From NCBI GenBank assembly GCA_004362315.1, contig SNWL01000003.1, positions 1,240,001 to 1,304,000 on the forward strand: 64,000 nucleotides of DNA. The letters run 5' to 3'. The translations under genes and the position numbers were made by a program. Positions 1-8,121 of this stretch are shown piece after piece; within the stretch, counting starts at the first letter, position 1, and each line of letters starts with the position of its first letter. The DNA comes from Mycobacterium sp. BK086. GTDB taxonomy: Bacteria > Actinomycetota > Actinomycetes > Mycobacteriales > Mycobacteriaceae. The notes under the pieces were generated by a model, which saw only the letters and a list, made by a program, of their open reading frames with translations, was not told the DNA's origin and did no database searches.

Positions 1-243
1 TCAGCCACCCGCAAGGTGCGGTGCTTCAATTGCAAAACAGTGCAGACGGTTCCAGATCTCCCCATGGCGCACTGCAGTGAATGCGGCAGCGTGATGAAGC
101 TGGCCGATCGCAAAGCACCACCACAGAGCGCACCCACGCGCACGGTGCGTTGCTTCAACTGCAAATCAGTGCAGGCCGTTCCAGACCTTCCCATGGCCGA
201 CTGCAGCGAATGTGGAAGCGTGATGAAGCTTTCAAATCGATAG
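1..243 (+). CDS. Double zinc-ribbon small protein (5' end outside window)
   Basis: The reading frame is already open at base 1, so the true start lies upstream; a GTG at 16 is only an internal possibility. The visible 80 residues hold two near-identical units, each with a CFNC knuckle followed about 18 residues later by CSEC and then GSVMKL. Two CxxC pairs per unit is what a four-cysteine zinc ribbon needs, so this is probably a tandem zinc-ribbon protein. The units are separated by a short Ala/Pro/Gln linker and differ at only a few positions, which suggests a recent internal duplication. A strong bidirectional terminator follows. Function is unknown; binding of nucleic acid or protein is a guess from the fold type only. 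Confidence 0.7.
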   Translation, partial: SATRKVRCFNCKTVQTVPDLPMAHCSECGSVMKLADRKAPPQSAPTRTVRCFNCKSVQAVPDLPMADCSECGSVMKLSNR

Positions 244-255
244 CAGAGCAACGGA

Positions 256-289
256 ATTGGTGGCTCCGACGCGGACCGGAGCCACCAAT
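256..289. terminator. Bidirectional terminator between convergent genes
   Basis: A perfect 13-bp inverted repeat, ATTGGTGGCTCCG at 256-268 and CGGAGCCACCAAT at 277-289, with an 8-nt loop. It lies between the stop of the zinc-ribbon gene and the stop of the convergent PGRS-like gene. There is no long T-tract, which is common for mycobacterial terminators. Confidence 0.75.
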
Positions 290-310
290 CCCTGCTAGTA
301 CGGTCTCCCC

Positions 311-1828
311 CTATTGACCGTTCTGCCCGTTGGCTCCGTTGGTGGTCGTGCCCGTGCCGCCCTTGCCGCCGACACCGGGCCGGCTGCCGACCAAGCCGCC
401 GCCACTGCCGCCGTTGCCACCCTTGCCACCGGTGCCGACGCCGGTGACCGACGTACCCTTGCCGCCGGTTCCGCCGGGGCCGCCGGAGCCGGTGTACGCA
501 CCGCCACCGCCGCCGTTGCCGCCCAGACCACCAGTTCCGTTGCCGCTCACCGATGTACCGTTGCCGGCGGTGCCGCCCTTGCCACCGTTACCGGCGAACG
601 AACCACCCCGGCCGGCATTGCCGCCGTCGCCGCCGACACCGTTGCCGGTGGTAGCCGTGCCGCTGCCACCCGTGCCGCCGTTGCCGCCGTTACCGCCGAA
701 ACCGGACGCCGCGCCCCGGCCGCCGGTGCCGCCGGTAGCATCTCCGGTCGCCGAGATCACCGAACCGCCGGAGCCGCCGGAGCCGCCGTAACCGATGGCC
801 CCGGACACGCCGCCATCGCCACCGTTGCCGCCGGTTGCATCGCCGACCGCAACGAGGTTGGAGCTGCCGTCACCGCCGTTACCGCCGTTGCCGTAGAACT
901 GGCCACCGGTTCCGCCGTTACCGCCGTTGTAGGCGGTCCCGAGCACGGGGTCGACGTTGGCATTGCCGCCGTTGCCGCCGTTGCCGACGCCACCGGAATT
1001 GCCGCCGTCCCCGCCAGCCCCGCCGAGAATGCTTCCGTCGCCGCCGTTTCCGCCGTTGCCGTAGAAGCCACCGTTGCCGCCCTTGCCGCCGTCGGCGATG
1101 GCGAGCGGGTTGCCGGCACCGCCGTCGCCGCCGTTACCGTAGATCAGGCCGCCGTTACCGCCATTGCCACCAACGACACTGGTGCCACCGTTGCCGACCA
1201 GCCCTGCGTTGCCGCCGTTGCCGTTGACCAGCGCGTTGCCGCCGCTGCCCAAGAACAACCCGCCGTTGCCGCCGTTGCCGGCGAGCACCGCGTTGCCACC
1301 GTTACCGATGAACCCCGCATTGCCGCCGTTGCCGCCGGCCAGGCTGTCTCCGCCGAAGCCGTAGAACAGGCCACCGTTGCCGCCGTTCTGGCCGGGAAGC
1401 ACGCCGGCCGCACCGTTGCCGATCAGAAATCCGCCGTCCTGACCGGGAAGCACGCCGTTACCGACCAATCCGGCCGTGAACACCAGCGTGAGCGGATTGG
1501 CCAGGATCGGCGTGATGAAGGTGTTGAAGGCCACCAATGGGTCGAGGCCGGGGACGCCGGGCGCGGCATTCGCTTGGAGGAGTGCTTGCGTGACAGCACC
1601 GGCCCCCGAGTCTCCGACCAGTGACGCGGCCGGCAAGGCACTGCACAACTGCGCGAGAGTGCAAGCCGGCGCAGCAGGTGCAGCCGACGCAGTCGCCGCG
1701 CCGAATGCACCGGATACCCCGGCCGTCAAGGCGGCACCGACCATCACTCCGCCGGCAGCCCTTTTGGCCACCATCGCCCGCCTGACTTCTACTTTTTGGT
1801 GTTTGCCAATCGTCTTTGATTTGGACAT
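311..1828 (-). CDS. PGRS-like glycine-rich secreted protein lacking a PE domain
   Basis: A 505-residue protein. The frame extends further upstream, but the ATG at 1828 is preceded by a good Shine-Dalgarno (GGAGGG, 8 nt before the start), so this start is chosen. Residues 10-24 are basic, 25-48 are hydrophobic, and a likely signal-peptidase site lies near TASAA at about 47-50. Residues 51-145 are an Ala/Leu-rich segment. From about 145 to the end the protein consists of irregular GGNGG, GGxGG and GNGG repeats like the PGRS region of PE_PGRS proteins. There is no N-terminal PE motif, so this resembles the signal-peptide-bearing PGRS-like proteins of environmental mycobacteria. Likely exported or surface associated; function unknown. 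The long open frames on the opposite strand are by-products of the GC-rich repeats. Confidence 0.8.
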   Translation of the reverse strand: MSKSKTIGKHQKVEVRRAMVAKRAAGGVMVGAALTAGVSGAFGAATASAAPAAPACTLAQLCSALPAASLVGDSGAGAVTQALLQANAAPGVPGLDPLVAFNTFITPILANPLTLVFTAGLVGNGVLPGQDGGFLIGNGAAGVLPGQNGGNGGLFYGFGGDSLAGGNGGNAGFIGNGGNAVLAGNGGNGGLFLGSGGNALVNGNGGNAGLVGNGGTSVVGGNGGNGGLIYGNGGDGGAGNPLAIADGGKGGNGGFYGNGGNGGDGSILGGAGGDGGNSGGVGNGGNGGNANVDPVLGTAYNGGNGGTGGQFYGNGGNGGDGSSNLVAVGDATGGNGGDGGVSGAIGYGGSGGSGGSVISATGDATGGTGGRGAASGFGGNGGNGGTGGSGTATTGNGVGGDGGNAGRGGSFAGNGGKGGTAGNGTSVSGNGTGGLGGNGGGGGAYTGSGGPGGTGGKGTSVTGVGTGGKGGNGGSGGGLVGSRPGVGGKGGTGTTTNGANGQNGQ

Positions 1829-1847
1829 GGTTGATTCCCTCCAGAGT

Positions 1848-1865
1848 CCGGATCCCCCGATCCGG
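1848..1865 (-). promoter_or_regulatory. 5' UTR hairpin ahead of the PGRS-like gene
   Basis: A perfect inverted repeat CCGGATC (1848-1854) / GATCCGG (1859-1865) with a four-base loop. It is about 20 nt upstream of the PGRS-like start and directly before its Shine-Dalgarno. In the transcript it could affect translation or stability; this is inference from position. Confidence 0.4.
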
Positions 1866-2257
1866 TGATAGATGCACTGATCGATGTGTGATAGCTGGAG
1901 ACAAAGTAGTTGCCAGCTAGGCAGATTGGACCCCCGGCCACAGTGGCTACGCCTCAACCACTGCGATCAGTACAGAAACTCCGTATGTGCAGGCCCACGC
2001 CCGACTCGTGACGTCCACCTAAGCTCTTCAGAAGCGGACAAGCACGACCGTAACAGTTAGCTACGGAATGAAGACGAATATTGCGTCAATAATTTTGAAC
2101 AATAATTTGACGTATACGTCCATTATTTGGCGATATTAGCCCTCAACCATATATCGACTTATTTGCATCGTTAATTAACACCGCAAATGCTGTCAATCTG
2201 CTGTGGACGGTCGCGGGCTCGCCATGCGGTAATCCGCGCGGGCCCAGCGCAATTGGG
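1866..2257. other. AT-rich intergenic region with short repeats and a palindrome
   Basis: No gene is visible. The stretch about 2060-2200 is much richer in A and T than its surroundings. It holds CAATAATTT twice (2087-2095 and 2100-2108), a perfect 12-bp palindrome GACGTATACGTC (2109-2120), and CGTCAA/TTGACG arms facing each other at 2084-2089 and 2107-2112. It lies upstream of the PGRS-like gene and may be its control region, possibly bound by a nucleoid protein such as Lsr2 (inference). Confidence 0.5.
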
Positions 2258-3583
2258 TCAGTACTCCTGCAGGCTCTCTCGCAGGGTCGTGCCGGGATAG
2301 CGGGTGCGGTACCGACCGCGTCGCTGCAACTCGGGCACGAGTAGCTCGGTCACGTCGTTGAAGCAACCGGGTGTGTCGGTGGCTAGGAGCATGAAGCCGT
2401 TGCACCCACCGTCGTCGAGATACTGCTCCATCTGGTCAGCGACATCTGACGGCGTGCCGACCGCAACCGGGGCGCCCATCGACACCCCGTAGATCTGAGC
2501 CGCCTCGCGGACGGTGACCGGTGCCCCGTCCTTGGCTTCGAGGATCGCATCGAACAACCCGCGGATTCCCTGCACGTCGGCGTCGACGACGTTGTCGTCG
2601 AGACCGAGCGTCGAGAAGTCGAAACCGGTATGCCCGGAGAGAATTCCGAGTGCGCTCTCGATCTGTACGTTCTCGACGAACTCGGCGTACTTGTCGTTGG
2701 CCCGCGACTTGTCACGGTCGATGATCGTCTGCAGGCCGTAGATCAGCTTGACCGACTCCGGGTCGCGGCCGTGGTCGTCGGCGCGCGTGCGGATGTCGTC
2801 GGCGTAGGCCCGCATGCTTTTGGGCGTGGGGAAGATGCCGAACACGGATTCGGCATGCTTGGAAGCGAATTCACGGCCCTGGTCCGAGGAACCCGCCTGC
2901 CAGAGCACCGGGCGCTTCTGCGGCGACGGCGCGACGAAGTGTCTGCCCTTCGACTTGAAGAACTGTCCCTGGAAATCGATCTCGCGGACCTTCGACGGGT
3001 CGGCGAAGATCCCGTTCTCCCTGTCGTAGACGATCGCGTCGTCATCCCAGGAATCCCATAGCTGGTAGAGGATCTCCATGTACTCCTCGACCACCTCGTA
3101 GCGCTTGTCACGCGGCGTGAGATTGTCCTTGCCCATCGCCTGGAACTCGCTCTTGGAGTAGGACGTCACGATGTTCCAGCCCACGCGGCCACCGGTCAGG
3201 TGATCGAGCGACGACAGGTGACGCGCCATCATGTACGGCGGCACAAACGATGTCGACAGTGTGATGCCGATCCCCAGGTGCTTGGTGAATGCCCCGACGA
3301 TCGGCACCAGTGTGGCCGGCTCGTGCACCGGACACTGGCCCGCATACTTCACGACGGGATCGGAGTTGCCCTTGTACGTGGTGTACGGCGCGAGCTCGTC
3401 GGCGATGAACATCGCGTCGAACAATCCACGCTCCATGATGCGGCCGAGGTCGCGCCAGTATTCGGGCCGCGACCAGTGGTAGCCGACCTTGTCGCGGGGG
3501 TGCGCCCACATCGTCGATGCGTGATTCATCACGCCGTGCTGGACGAAACCCAGCAGGTGAGCTTTTCTCTTGTCCTGCGTCAC
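2258..3583 (-). CDS. NtaA/SnaA/DszA-family FMN-dependent monooxygenase
   Basis: A 441-residue protein of the luciferase-like superfamily, NtaA/SnaA/DszA subgroup, whose members use reduced FMN from a partner reductase to oxidise substrates such as nitrilotriacetate, pristinamycin precursors or dibenzothiophene sulfone. The N-terminal LGFVQHG strand, the WNIVTSYS segment and the PQKRPVLWQAGSS segment are typical of this subgroup, and the length fits. The GTG start overlaps the stop of the small membrane gene by 4 bp (GTGA), so it is the last gene of a five-gene operon. No flavin reductase is present in the window, so one must be supplied elsewhere. Substrate unknown; with a CysK-like enzyme in the operon, an organosulfur compound is plausible. 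Confidence 0.85.
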   Translation of the reverse strand: MTQDKRKAHLLGFVQHGVMNHASTMWAHPRDKVGYHWSRPEYWRDLGRIMERGLFDAMFIADELAPYTTYKGNSDPVVKYAGQCPVHEPATLVPIVGAFTKHLGIGITLSTSFVPPYMMARHLSSLDHLTGGRVGWNIVTSYSKSEFQAMGKDNLTPRDKRYEVVEEYMEILYQLWDSWDDDAIVYDRENGIFADPSKVREIDFQGQFFKSKGRHFVAPSPQKRPVLWQAGSSDQGREFASKHAESVFGIFPTPKSMRAYADDIRTRADDHGRDPESVKLIYGLQTIIDRDKSRANDKYAEFVENVQIESALGILSGHTGFDFSTLGLDDNVVDADVQGIRGLFDAILEAKDGAPVTVREAAQIYGVSMGAPVAVGTPSDVADQMEQYLDDGGCNGFMLLATDTPGCFNDVTELLVPELQRRGRYRTRYPGTTLRESLQEY

Positions 3584-3921
3584 TTCACAATCCCAACCCG
3601 GTCGCCACGCAGCTCGATGACAAAGGCCACGATGACCGCCGCGGCGGTGCCGAGGCCGCTGAACGCCAGCACGTACCAGAAGGCGCCGCTGTACGAGGCG
3701 ATGACGAGTAGCACAAGCGATGTCAGTACAGCGACGGTCGCCTTCCAGGTGAAGCCGGGAACCAGCGCCACCTCGGACGCGTCGAGTTCACGATCGAGTT
3801 CGTCGATACCGGTGCCGGCGGCCAGCTCTCGCCGGATGCGCAGGAAGCTCAAGCCGCCGACGATGAGGTAGACGACGGCCAGCACCGCGCCGATGGCCGC
3901 GCCGATGTAAAAGAGAGTCAC
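3580..3921 (-). CDS. Small three-helix membrane protein, symporter partner
   Basis: A 113-residue protein starting at GTG with an AAAGG-type ribosome site. Hydrophobic stretches at about 4-27, 60-78 and 83-106 suggest three membrane helices, with a charged segment (30-50) between the first two. It lies 23 bp after the symporter gene and overlaps the next gene by 4 bp. Small membrane proteins often accompany sodium:solute symporters, so a role as accessory subunit is likely, but I cannot assign a family with certainty. Confidence 0.65.
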   Translation of the reverse strand: MTLFYIGAAIGAVLAVVYLIVGGLSFLRIRRELAAGTGIDELDRELDASEVALVPGFTWKATVAVLTSLVLLVIASYSGAFWYVLAFSGLGTAAAVIVAFVIELRGDRVGIVK

Positions 3922-3944
3922 GAGAATGCCTTTCGCGTGGTCGA

Positions 3945-5480
3945 CTACTGCTGGCCGGCCAGCTCGGCGGCGGCCGTTTTCTTTGCCGCCGTTGCGGCGT
4001 CACGTTCGAGAAGGGCCGCCGTACCGTCGGCCAGGGTCGCGAAATCGAACCGGGTGTTGGCGCGAAGGCTGACCACCACCGACACGATCGCCGATGCCGC
4101 GATCAATCCGATGATCCCGAACAGCGGTCCGTAGGTGGGCCCGAGCGTCTCGCGCAGCGGACCACCGACGAGGATGCCCGCCAACACGCCGGCGACGTAA
4201 CCGGTTCCCGTCATGCGCGACCAGAAGATGCTGAGGGTGACCGGGATGAGCAGGCTGGTGCCGTAGAAGTACACCGTGGTCACCAGGTTCACATAGTCGA
4301 TGCCGGTGAGCACGACGCCGCCTGCGATGGCCGCCGCCACGATCATGCTCGTCTTGGTGATGGTGAGCAGCGTGCGCTCGGATACCTTGGGCCAGTAGCG
4401 GTGCACGATGTCCACGGCGACCAGCGAGGTCACACCCGAGAGGGCTCCGTCGATGGCCGCGAAGCACGCGTTGACGACCACCAGGGTGTAGAGCGCGATG
4501 ATGAACACCGGCAAACCCAGGCTGGCAATGACGTGCGGTCCGATCGCACCCGCACCCAGCGATCCCAGCTGTGCCGGCGTCACGCCGTAGGCGACACCGA
4601 TGAAACCGAGCAGGCCGAGCGCCAACGGAATCGGGTAGAACCACACCCCCGCCCAGAGGAAGCTGCGGCCGAGGTCCTTGGGGCGGATGGCCCACACCCG
4701 CTGCCAGAACGACTGATCGGCGATGACGTTGGTCAGCAGCCCGAGCGCCAGGGCAAGGCCGAAGCTGGCGGCGGTGACCGGATCGAACGGATTCAGGTGC
4801 TGGTCTTCGAGGGCTTGGACCTTGTCGAAGACGAGTTCGGCACCACCTGCCTTCGCCAGGGCGAACAGCACCACGACGGAGGAGCCGACGCCCAGCAGCA
4901 GCGTATTCAAGGTTCCGGTGACCGCGGAGGTCGTCAGCCCGCCGAAGTAGGAGTACACGGTCACGACGATGATGCCGGTGACCACGATGCTGAACGGTGA
5001 GAGCCCGAAGATCTTGTTCATGATCAGCACCAGGCCGGCGAGGTTGATCATGATGACCCCGAGCAGGGCGCCGATAAGGAAAACCAGTGTCGCCACGCTG
5101 CTGATCGAGTTCTGGAAGCGCGCGCGGATGAACTCCGCGAGCGTGTAGCCCGACGGCATCTTCTGCCGCAGTTTCAGGGCGAACGGCACCATGATGATCA
5201 CCGCGAGCCCGTTCGGCACGATGAACCAGACCAGCCCCGAGGTACCCCAGGTGTAGGCCTGAGCCGAAGACAGCATGACGGCCATCGACCACGTCCACAC
5301 CGAGATGAGCGAGGCGACACCGAACCCGAATCCGAGGAGCCGGCCAGAGATCACGAAGTTGTGCGTGGTCTTGACCGCCCCTTTGACCGCCAGCGCGATG
5401 AGCAGCAAGACGATGCCGGGACCGAAGAGCAGCGCATATCCCAATGCGCCTGACTGCTGTATGAATTCGAGGTTGGGCAT
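3945..5480 (-). CDS. Sodium:solute symporter (SSS family)
   Basis: A 511-residue protein with about 13 hydrophobic segments over its whole length. Features typical of the SSS/PutP/DUR3 family include the early LLGFGFGVASLISVW region, the MPSGYTLAEFIRARF segment after the second or third helix, and the GLLTNVIADQSFWQRVWA stretch in the middle. The ATG at 5480 has an AAGGAG ribosome site 8 bp upstream. It sits between a monooxygenase gene (54 bp upstream) and a small membrane protein, and probably imports the substrate oxidised by the two operon monooxygenases. The solute cannot be read from the sequence. Confidence 0.85.
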   Translation of the reverse strand: MPNLEFIQQSGALGYALLFGPGIVLLLIALAVKGAVKTTHNFVISGRLLGFGFGVASLISVWTWSMAVMLSSAQAYTWGTSGLVWFIVPNGLAVIIMVPFALKLRQKMPSGYTLAEFIRARFQNSISSVATLVFLIGALLGVIMINLAGLVLIMNKIFGLSPFSIVVTGIIVVTVYSYFGGLTTSAVTGTLNTLLLGVGSSVVVLFALAKAGGAELVFDKVQALEDQHLNPFDPVTAASFGLALALGLLTNVIADQSFWQRVWAIRPKDLGRSFLWAGVWFYPIPLALGLLGFIGVAYGVTPAQLGSLGAGAIGPHVIASLGLPVFIIALYTLVVVNACFAAIDGALSGVTSLVAVDIVHRYWPKVSERTLLTITKTSMIVAAAIAGGVVLTGIDYVNLVTTVYFYGTSLLIPVTLSIFWSRMTGTGYVAGVLAGILVGGPLRETLGPTYGPLFGIIGLIAASAIVSVVVSLRANTRFDFATLADGTAALLERDAATAAKKTAAAELAGQQ

Positions 5481-5534
5481 ATCGATGGCTCCTTGACGAG
5501 TGTGAGGGGTTGCAGCGCTACCGAGCGCGGAAAT

Positions 5535-6704
5535 TCATTGGACGACAGCCGGTTTCCAGCCCAGCTCCGGCGCGATGTCCTCGGCGAACAGGCGCAGCCG
5601 CTCGACGTCGAGGTCCGCTCCGGCGGTGCCCTCCCGCACCGACGGGAACAGTCCGGTCGTGGGGAAGAAATCGGTCACAAAACCGAACAGGGCGGGATCG
5701 TCCTGCAGCTGCTGCACGATCTCTCGCGCAGAACCGGTGCGTGCCACCGTCTTCAGGTACTCCCTGGGCGACGCGGCCCCCAGTTGCGGGAACCTGTCCG
5801 CAAGGCCTCGTTGCGTGGACGCGACGTGCGCATCGAGCGCTTCGGCCACCGCATCCGCACTCTCACCGTGATAGGTGAATCTCTGTGCACCTATTCGCGC
5901 GTCATCGAGATTGCCGTTGAGCGCTGCCCACTCTTCGAGGTAGCCGACGATGTACGGGAGCTGATGGTGAATGACATGGTCGTGGAACGCGCCGATCATC
6001 AGACCGTTGCCGTTTCGTGCGATCTTGCGCGCCCTGTCCTCGCTGCTCGCGGTCTGCCACAGCCGGCGCCGCAGCGTCGGCGCGTTCGGGAAGAGACGCT
6101 TCGGGTCTTGGTCGGCGGTCGCCTGTTGCCCGGCAACGGAATCCGATGCACTGAGCCGCGCCTGAGCCGTAGGAGCGGGGTTGGTCGCCTTGACGAAATC
6201 GGTACAGGGTCGCTGTTCCAGCAGATGCTGCAGTGTGGCGAGATGGCGGTCGAACAACTCGTGCCGTTCCGCGAAATCGACACCGAACGTGGTGAACGCC
6301 TGTAGATCTCCCCTGGCTCCGCCCAATCCGACCTGGACCCGGCCGCCGGAGATCTCGTCGAGTACCGACAGGTCCTCGGCGAGCCTGATCGGGTGTTCGA
6401 ACGGCAGCGCGATCACCGCGGTGCCGAGCTGGATCCGCGTGGTCCTCGCCGCGGCGGCCGCCAGAACGACCAGCGGCGACGGAACACTGCCGTCCTCGGG
6501 ACTGAAGTGATGCTGCCCGATCCAGACGCTGTCGTAGCCGATCTCCTCGGCGGCGACGATGGTCTCCACGAGTTCGTCGTACGTCCTGCGCGCAGTCCTA
6601 TCGGCAGGGCCGGGCACCTGGGTGAAGAATCCCAGGCTGAACTGCTTACCCGGTTGACGCAGGCGTGCAGCCCGCTCGTCGAGCGTGTGCACCTGTTCAG
6701 ACAT
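5535..6704 (-). CDS. LLM-class flavin-dependent monooxygenase
   Basis: A 389-residue luciferase-like monooxygenase. The frame runs 71 codons further upstream into the CysK-like gene, but the ATG at 6704 gives an 8-bp overlap with that gene's stop, the usual coupled arrangement. The segments YDSVWIGQHHFSPEDG, RIQLGTAVIALPFEHP and ISGGRVQVGLGGA are classic luciferase-family motifs near the flavin site. Together with the NtaA-type enzyme it gives this operon two flavin monooxygenases, perhaps acting in sequence on the same imported compound. FMN or F420 dependence is not decided by the sequence; FMN is more likely given the context. Confidence 0.8.
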   Translation of the reverse strand: MSEQVHTLDERAARLRQPGKQFSLGFFTQVPGPADRTARRTYDELVETIVAAEEIGYDSVWIGQHHFSPEDGSVPSPLVVLAAAAARTTRIQLGTAVIALPFEHPIRLAEDLSVLDEISGGRVQVGLGGARGDLQAFTTFGVDFAERHELFDRHLATLQHLLEQRPCTDFVKATNPAPTAQARLSASDSVAGQQATADQDPKRLFPNAPTLRRRLWQTASSEDRARKIARNGNGLMIGAFHDHVIHHQLPYIVGYLEEWAALNGNLDDARIGAQRFTYHGESADAVAEALDAHVASTQRGLADRFPQLGAASPREYLKTVARTGSAREIVQQLQDDPALFGFVTDFFPTTGLFPSVREGTAGADLDVERLRLFAEDIAPELGWKPAVVQ

Positions 6705-7677
6705 CGGTACGACGTACTCCGTTCTCGTCGAACGCTTCCTGGAACAGGTAGCTCGAGATGTAGCGGTCGGCGGAATCCGGAATGAGCGCGACGATCGTGC
6801 GGAGCGACGGGTCCCGACGTTCGGCGATCTGCCGGGCCGCGGCGACCGCGGCTCCGCCGCTGACGCCTGCGGAGATCCCGGCGTACCTGGCGAGATCGCG
6901 CGCGGTGGTTGCCGCATCCTTCTCGGTGACCCGCAGGATCTCGTCGACCACCTCGTCGGCGAAGTTCGGACTCTTGAAGTTGGGCCCCAGACCGTAGATC
7001 GTGTGCGGGTTGAACTCCTCGCCGCTGAGTACCGCGGAATTGTCCGGTTCCACCGCGAAAATCTTGATCCCCGGATTCTTCTCCTTCAGAAACGTACCGA
7101 CTCCGCTGATCGTCCCGCCCGAGCCGACACCGAGGATCGCGGCGTCGATCTCGCCTGCGGTGTCCTCCCAGATTTCGGGTCCCGTTGTCTGTCGGTGTAT
7201 TTCGCGGTTGATGGGGATGATGAACTGATTGACGAAGAACGCGCCCGGTGTCCTCGCTGCGATTCGCTCCGCCTCCTCCACCGAGCCTCGCACGCCGTCG
7301 GCCTTCGGGGTCAGCACGAGCTCGGCACCGAGGTTCTGGATGTAGACCTTGCGCTCGTAGCTCGTGTCCTCGTAGATGACGATCACGACGCGGTATCCGC
7401 GGCTGGCTCCTGCCGCCGCGAGCCCGATGCCGAGGTTGCCACTGCTCGCGGCGACGATCGTGCCTCCCGGGCTGAGCTGCCCGTTCTTCTCCGCGAAGTC
7501 GATGGCGCCGATGGACAGCCGATCCTTCACGCTCGCAGTTGGATTGAGGAACTCGAGCTTCACGAGGAGCTCTGTGTTCTCGAGGGTGAAGTGATGGTTC
7601 AGCCGCACGAGCGGGGTGTTCCCCACCGTCTGTGTCACATCGTCGAGGATTCTTTTTCGACCGGTCGCCAGTGTCAT
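6697..7677 (-). CDS. Cysteine synthase-like PLP enzyme (CysK/CBS family)
   Basis: A 326-residue fold-type II PLP enzyme. SVKDR carries the PLP-binding lysine, GSGGTISG is the phosphate-binding loop, and the C-terminal GVSGGAA segment matches the pyrimidine-ring contact region. The substrate loop, normally TSGNTG, reads SSGNLG here, so the usual Thr is Leu, and the later IPDSGERY-type motif reads IPDSADRY. The family normally joins sulfide to O-acetylserine or a related acceptor; these changes suggest a different acceptor or nucleophile. First gene of the operon, with two monooxygenases and a symporter downstream, so capture of sulfur released by oxygenation is a sensible role (inference). Start ATG at 7677 has only a weak ribosome site. 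Confidence 0.8.
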   Translation of the reverse strand: MTLATGRKRILDDVTQTVGNTPLVRLNHHFTLENTELLVKLEFLNPTASVKDRLSIGAIDFAEKNGQLSPGGTIVAASSGNLGIGLAAAGASRGYRVVIVIYEDTSYERKVYIQNLGAELVLTPKADGVRGSVEEAERIAARTPGAFFVNQFIIPINREIHRQTTGPEIWEDTAGEIDAAILGVGSGGTISGVGTFLKEKNPGIKIFAVEPDNSAVLSGEEFNPHTIYGLGPNFKSPNFADEVVDEILRVTEKDAATTARDLARYAGISAGVSGGAAVAAARQIAERRDPSLRTIVALIPDSADRYISSYLFQEAFDENGVRRTDV

Positions 7678-8039
7678 CTCATGTATCCGTAGTTGTCGTC
7701 ATGGAGCGCATCGCCAATGCGTATGCGGGACTCCGGTTTAGGAGTTATCGGGTCGCACTGAGTAGAGGCGTCAGCGCGGCTGAGCCTCGGGTGTCGTCAG
7801 GTGGAATCAGCCCTCGGTCGAACGTCGTCGTTAGGAGAGAGGGCAATACGTCTGATTAGGCAAAGTACCGACGGGCGGCAAGCCGCGGAAGAGTTAATTG
7901 CACTGCGAACGAAAAGGCGTGAGCTGCCACGCGCCGACCTAGGCCACAGACCTCGCGACCGTGCGGTCTCATGCGCACCACGCCGCCGTCCGCGTATCAC
8001 ACCGCACATTCGACGAACAGCAACCTCGTCCGCAAACCA
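7678..8039. other. Intergenic region upstream of the sulfur-type operon
   Basis: No supported gene. The minus-strand promoter of the CysK-like operon should lie here. An ACTCC/GGAGT inverted repeat around 7730-7746 is the only local structure seen, and no clear promoter boxes can be assigned. Confidence 0.4.
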
Positions 8040-8073
8040 GAAACCCGCCTCGACCGAAGTCGGAGCGGGTTTC
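8040..8073 (-). terminator. Stranded terminator of the original tRNA-Ala gene
   Basis: GAAACCCGC (8040-8048) and GCGGGTTTC (8065-8073) form a perfect 9-bp stem, with an inner CGAC/GTCG stem around a CGAA loop. It lies just outside the left tRNA-Ala fragment, where a terminator would sit downstream of the minus-strand tRNA before integration. This supports the view that sequence left of 8080 is the native 3' flank of the tRNA gene. Confidence 0.6.
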
Positions 8074-8079
8074 CAAAAG

Positions 8080-8121
8080 TGGAGCTAAGGGGACTCGAAC
8101 CCCTGACCCCCACACTGCCAG
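8080..8121. repeat. Left attachment site core (attL)
   Basis: A 42-bp copy of the 3' part of the tRNA-Ala gene, from the discriminator base to the anticodon loop. It matches 31516-31557 at 41 of 42 positions; the difference is C at 8094 against T at 31530, a T-loop base. The similarity stops abruptly after CTGCCAG, so this is a tRNA fragment, not a second gene. Confidence 0.9.

Noticed and set aside
311..1500. Short regular repeats as a possible CRISPR array
   Set aside because: Repeats encode GGNGG units with no constant repeat-spacer pattern and no cas genes nearby.
314..1624. Long plus-strand open frames (Ala/Thr- and Pro-rich) opposite the PGRS-like gene
   Set aside because: They mirror the GC-rich repeats of the real gene, lack ribosome sites and have low-complexity composition.
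7692..7701. GTTGTCGTCA, identical to one integrase arm decamer
   Set aside because: Single copy outside the element and not at a 12-bp step with others; likely chance.
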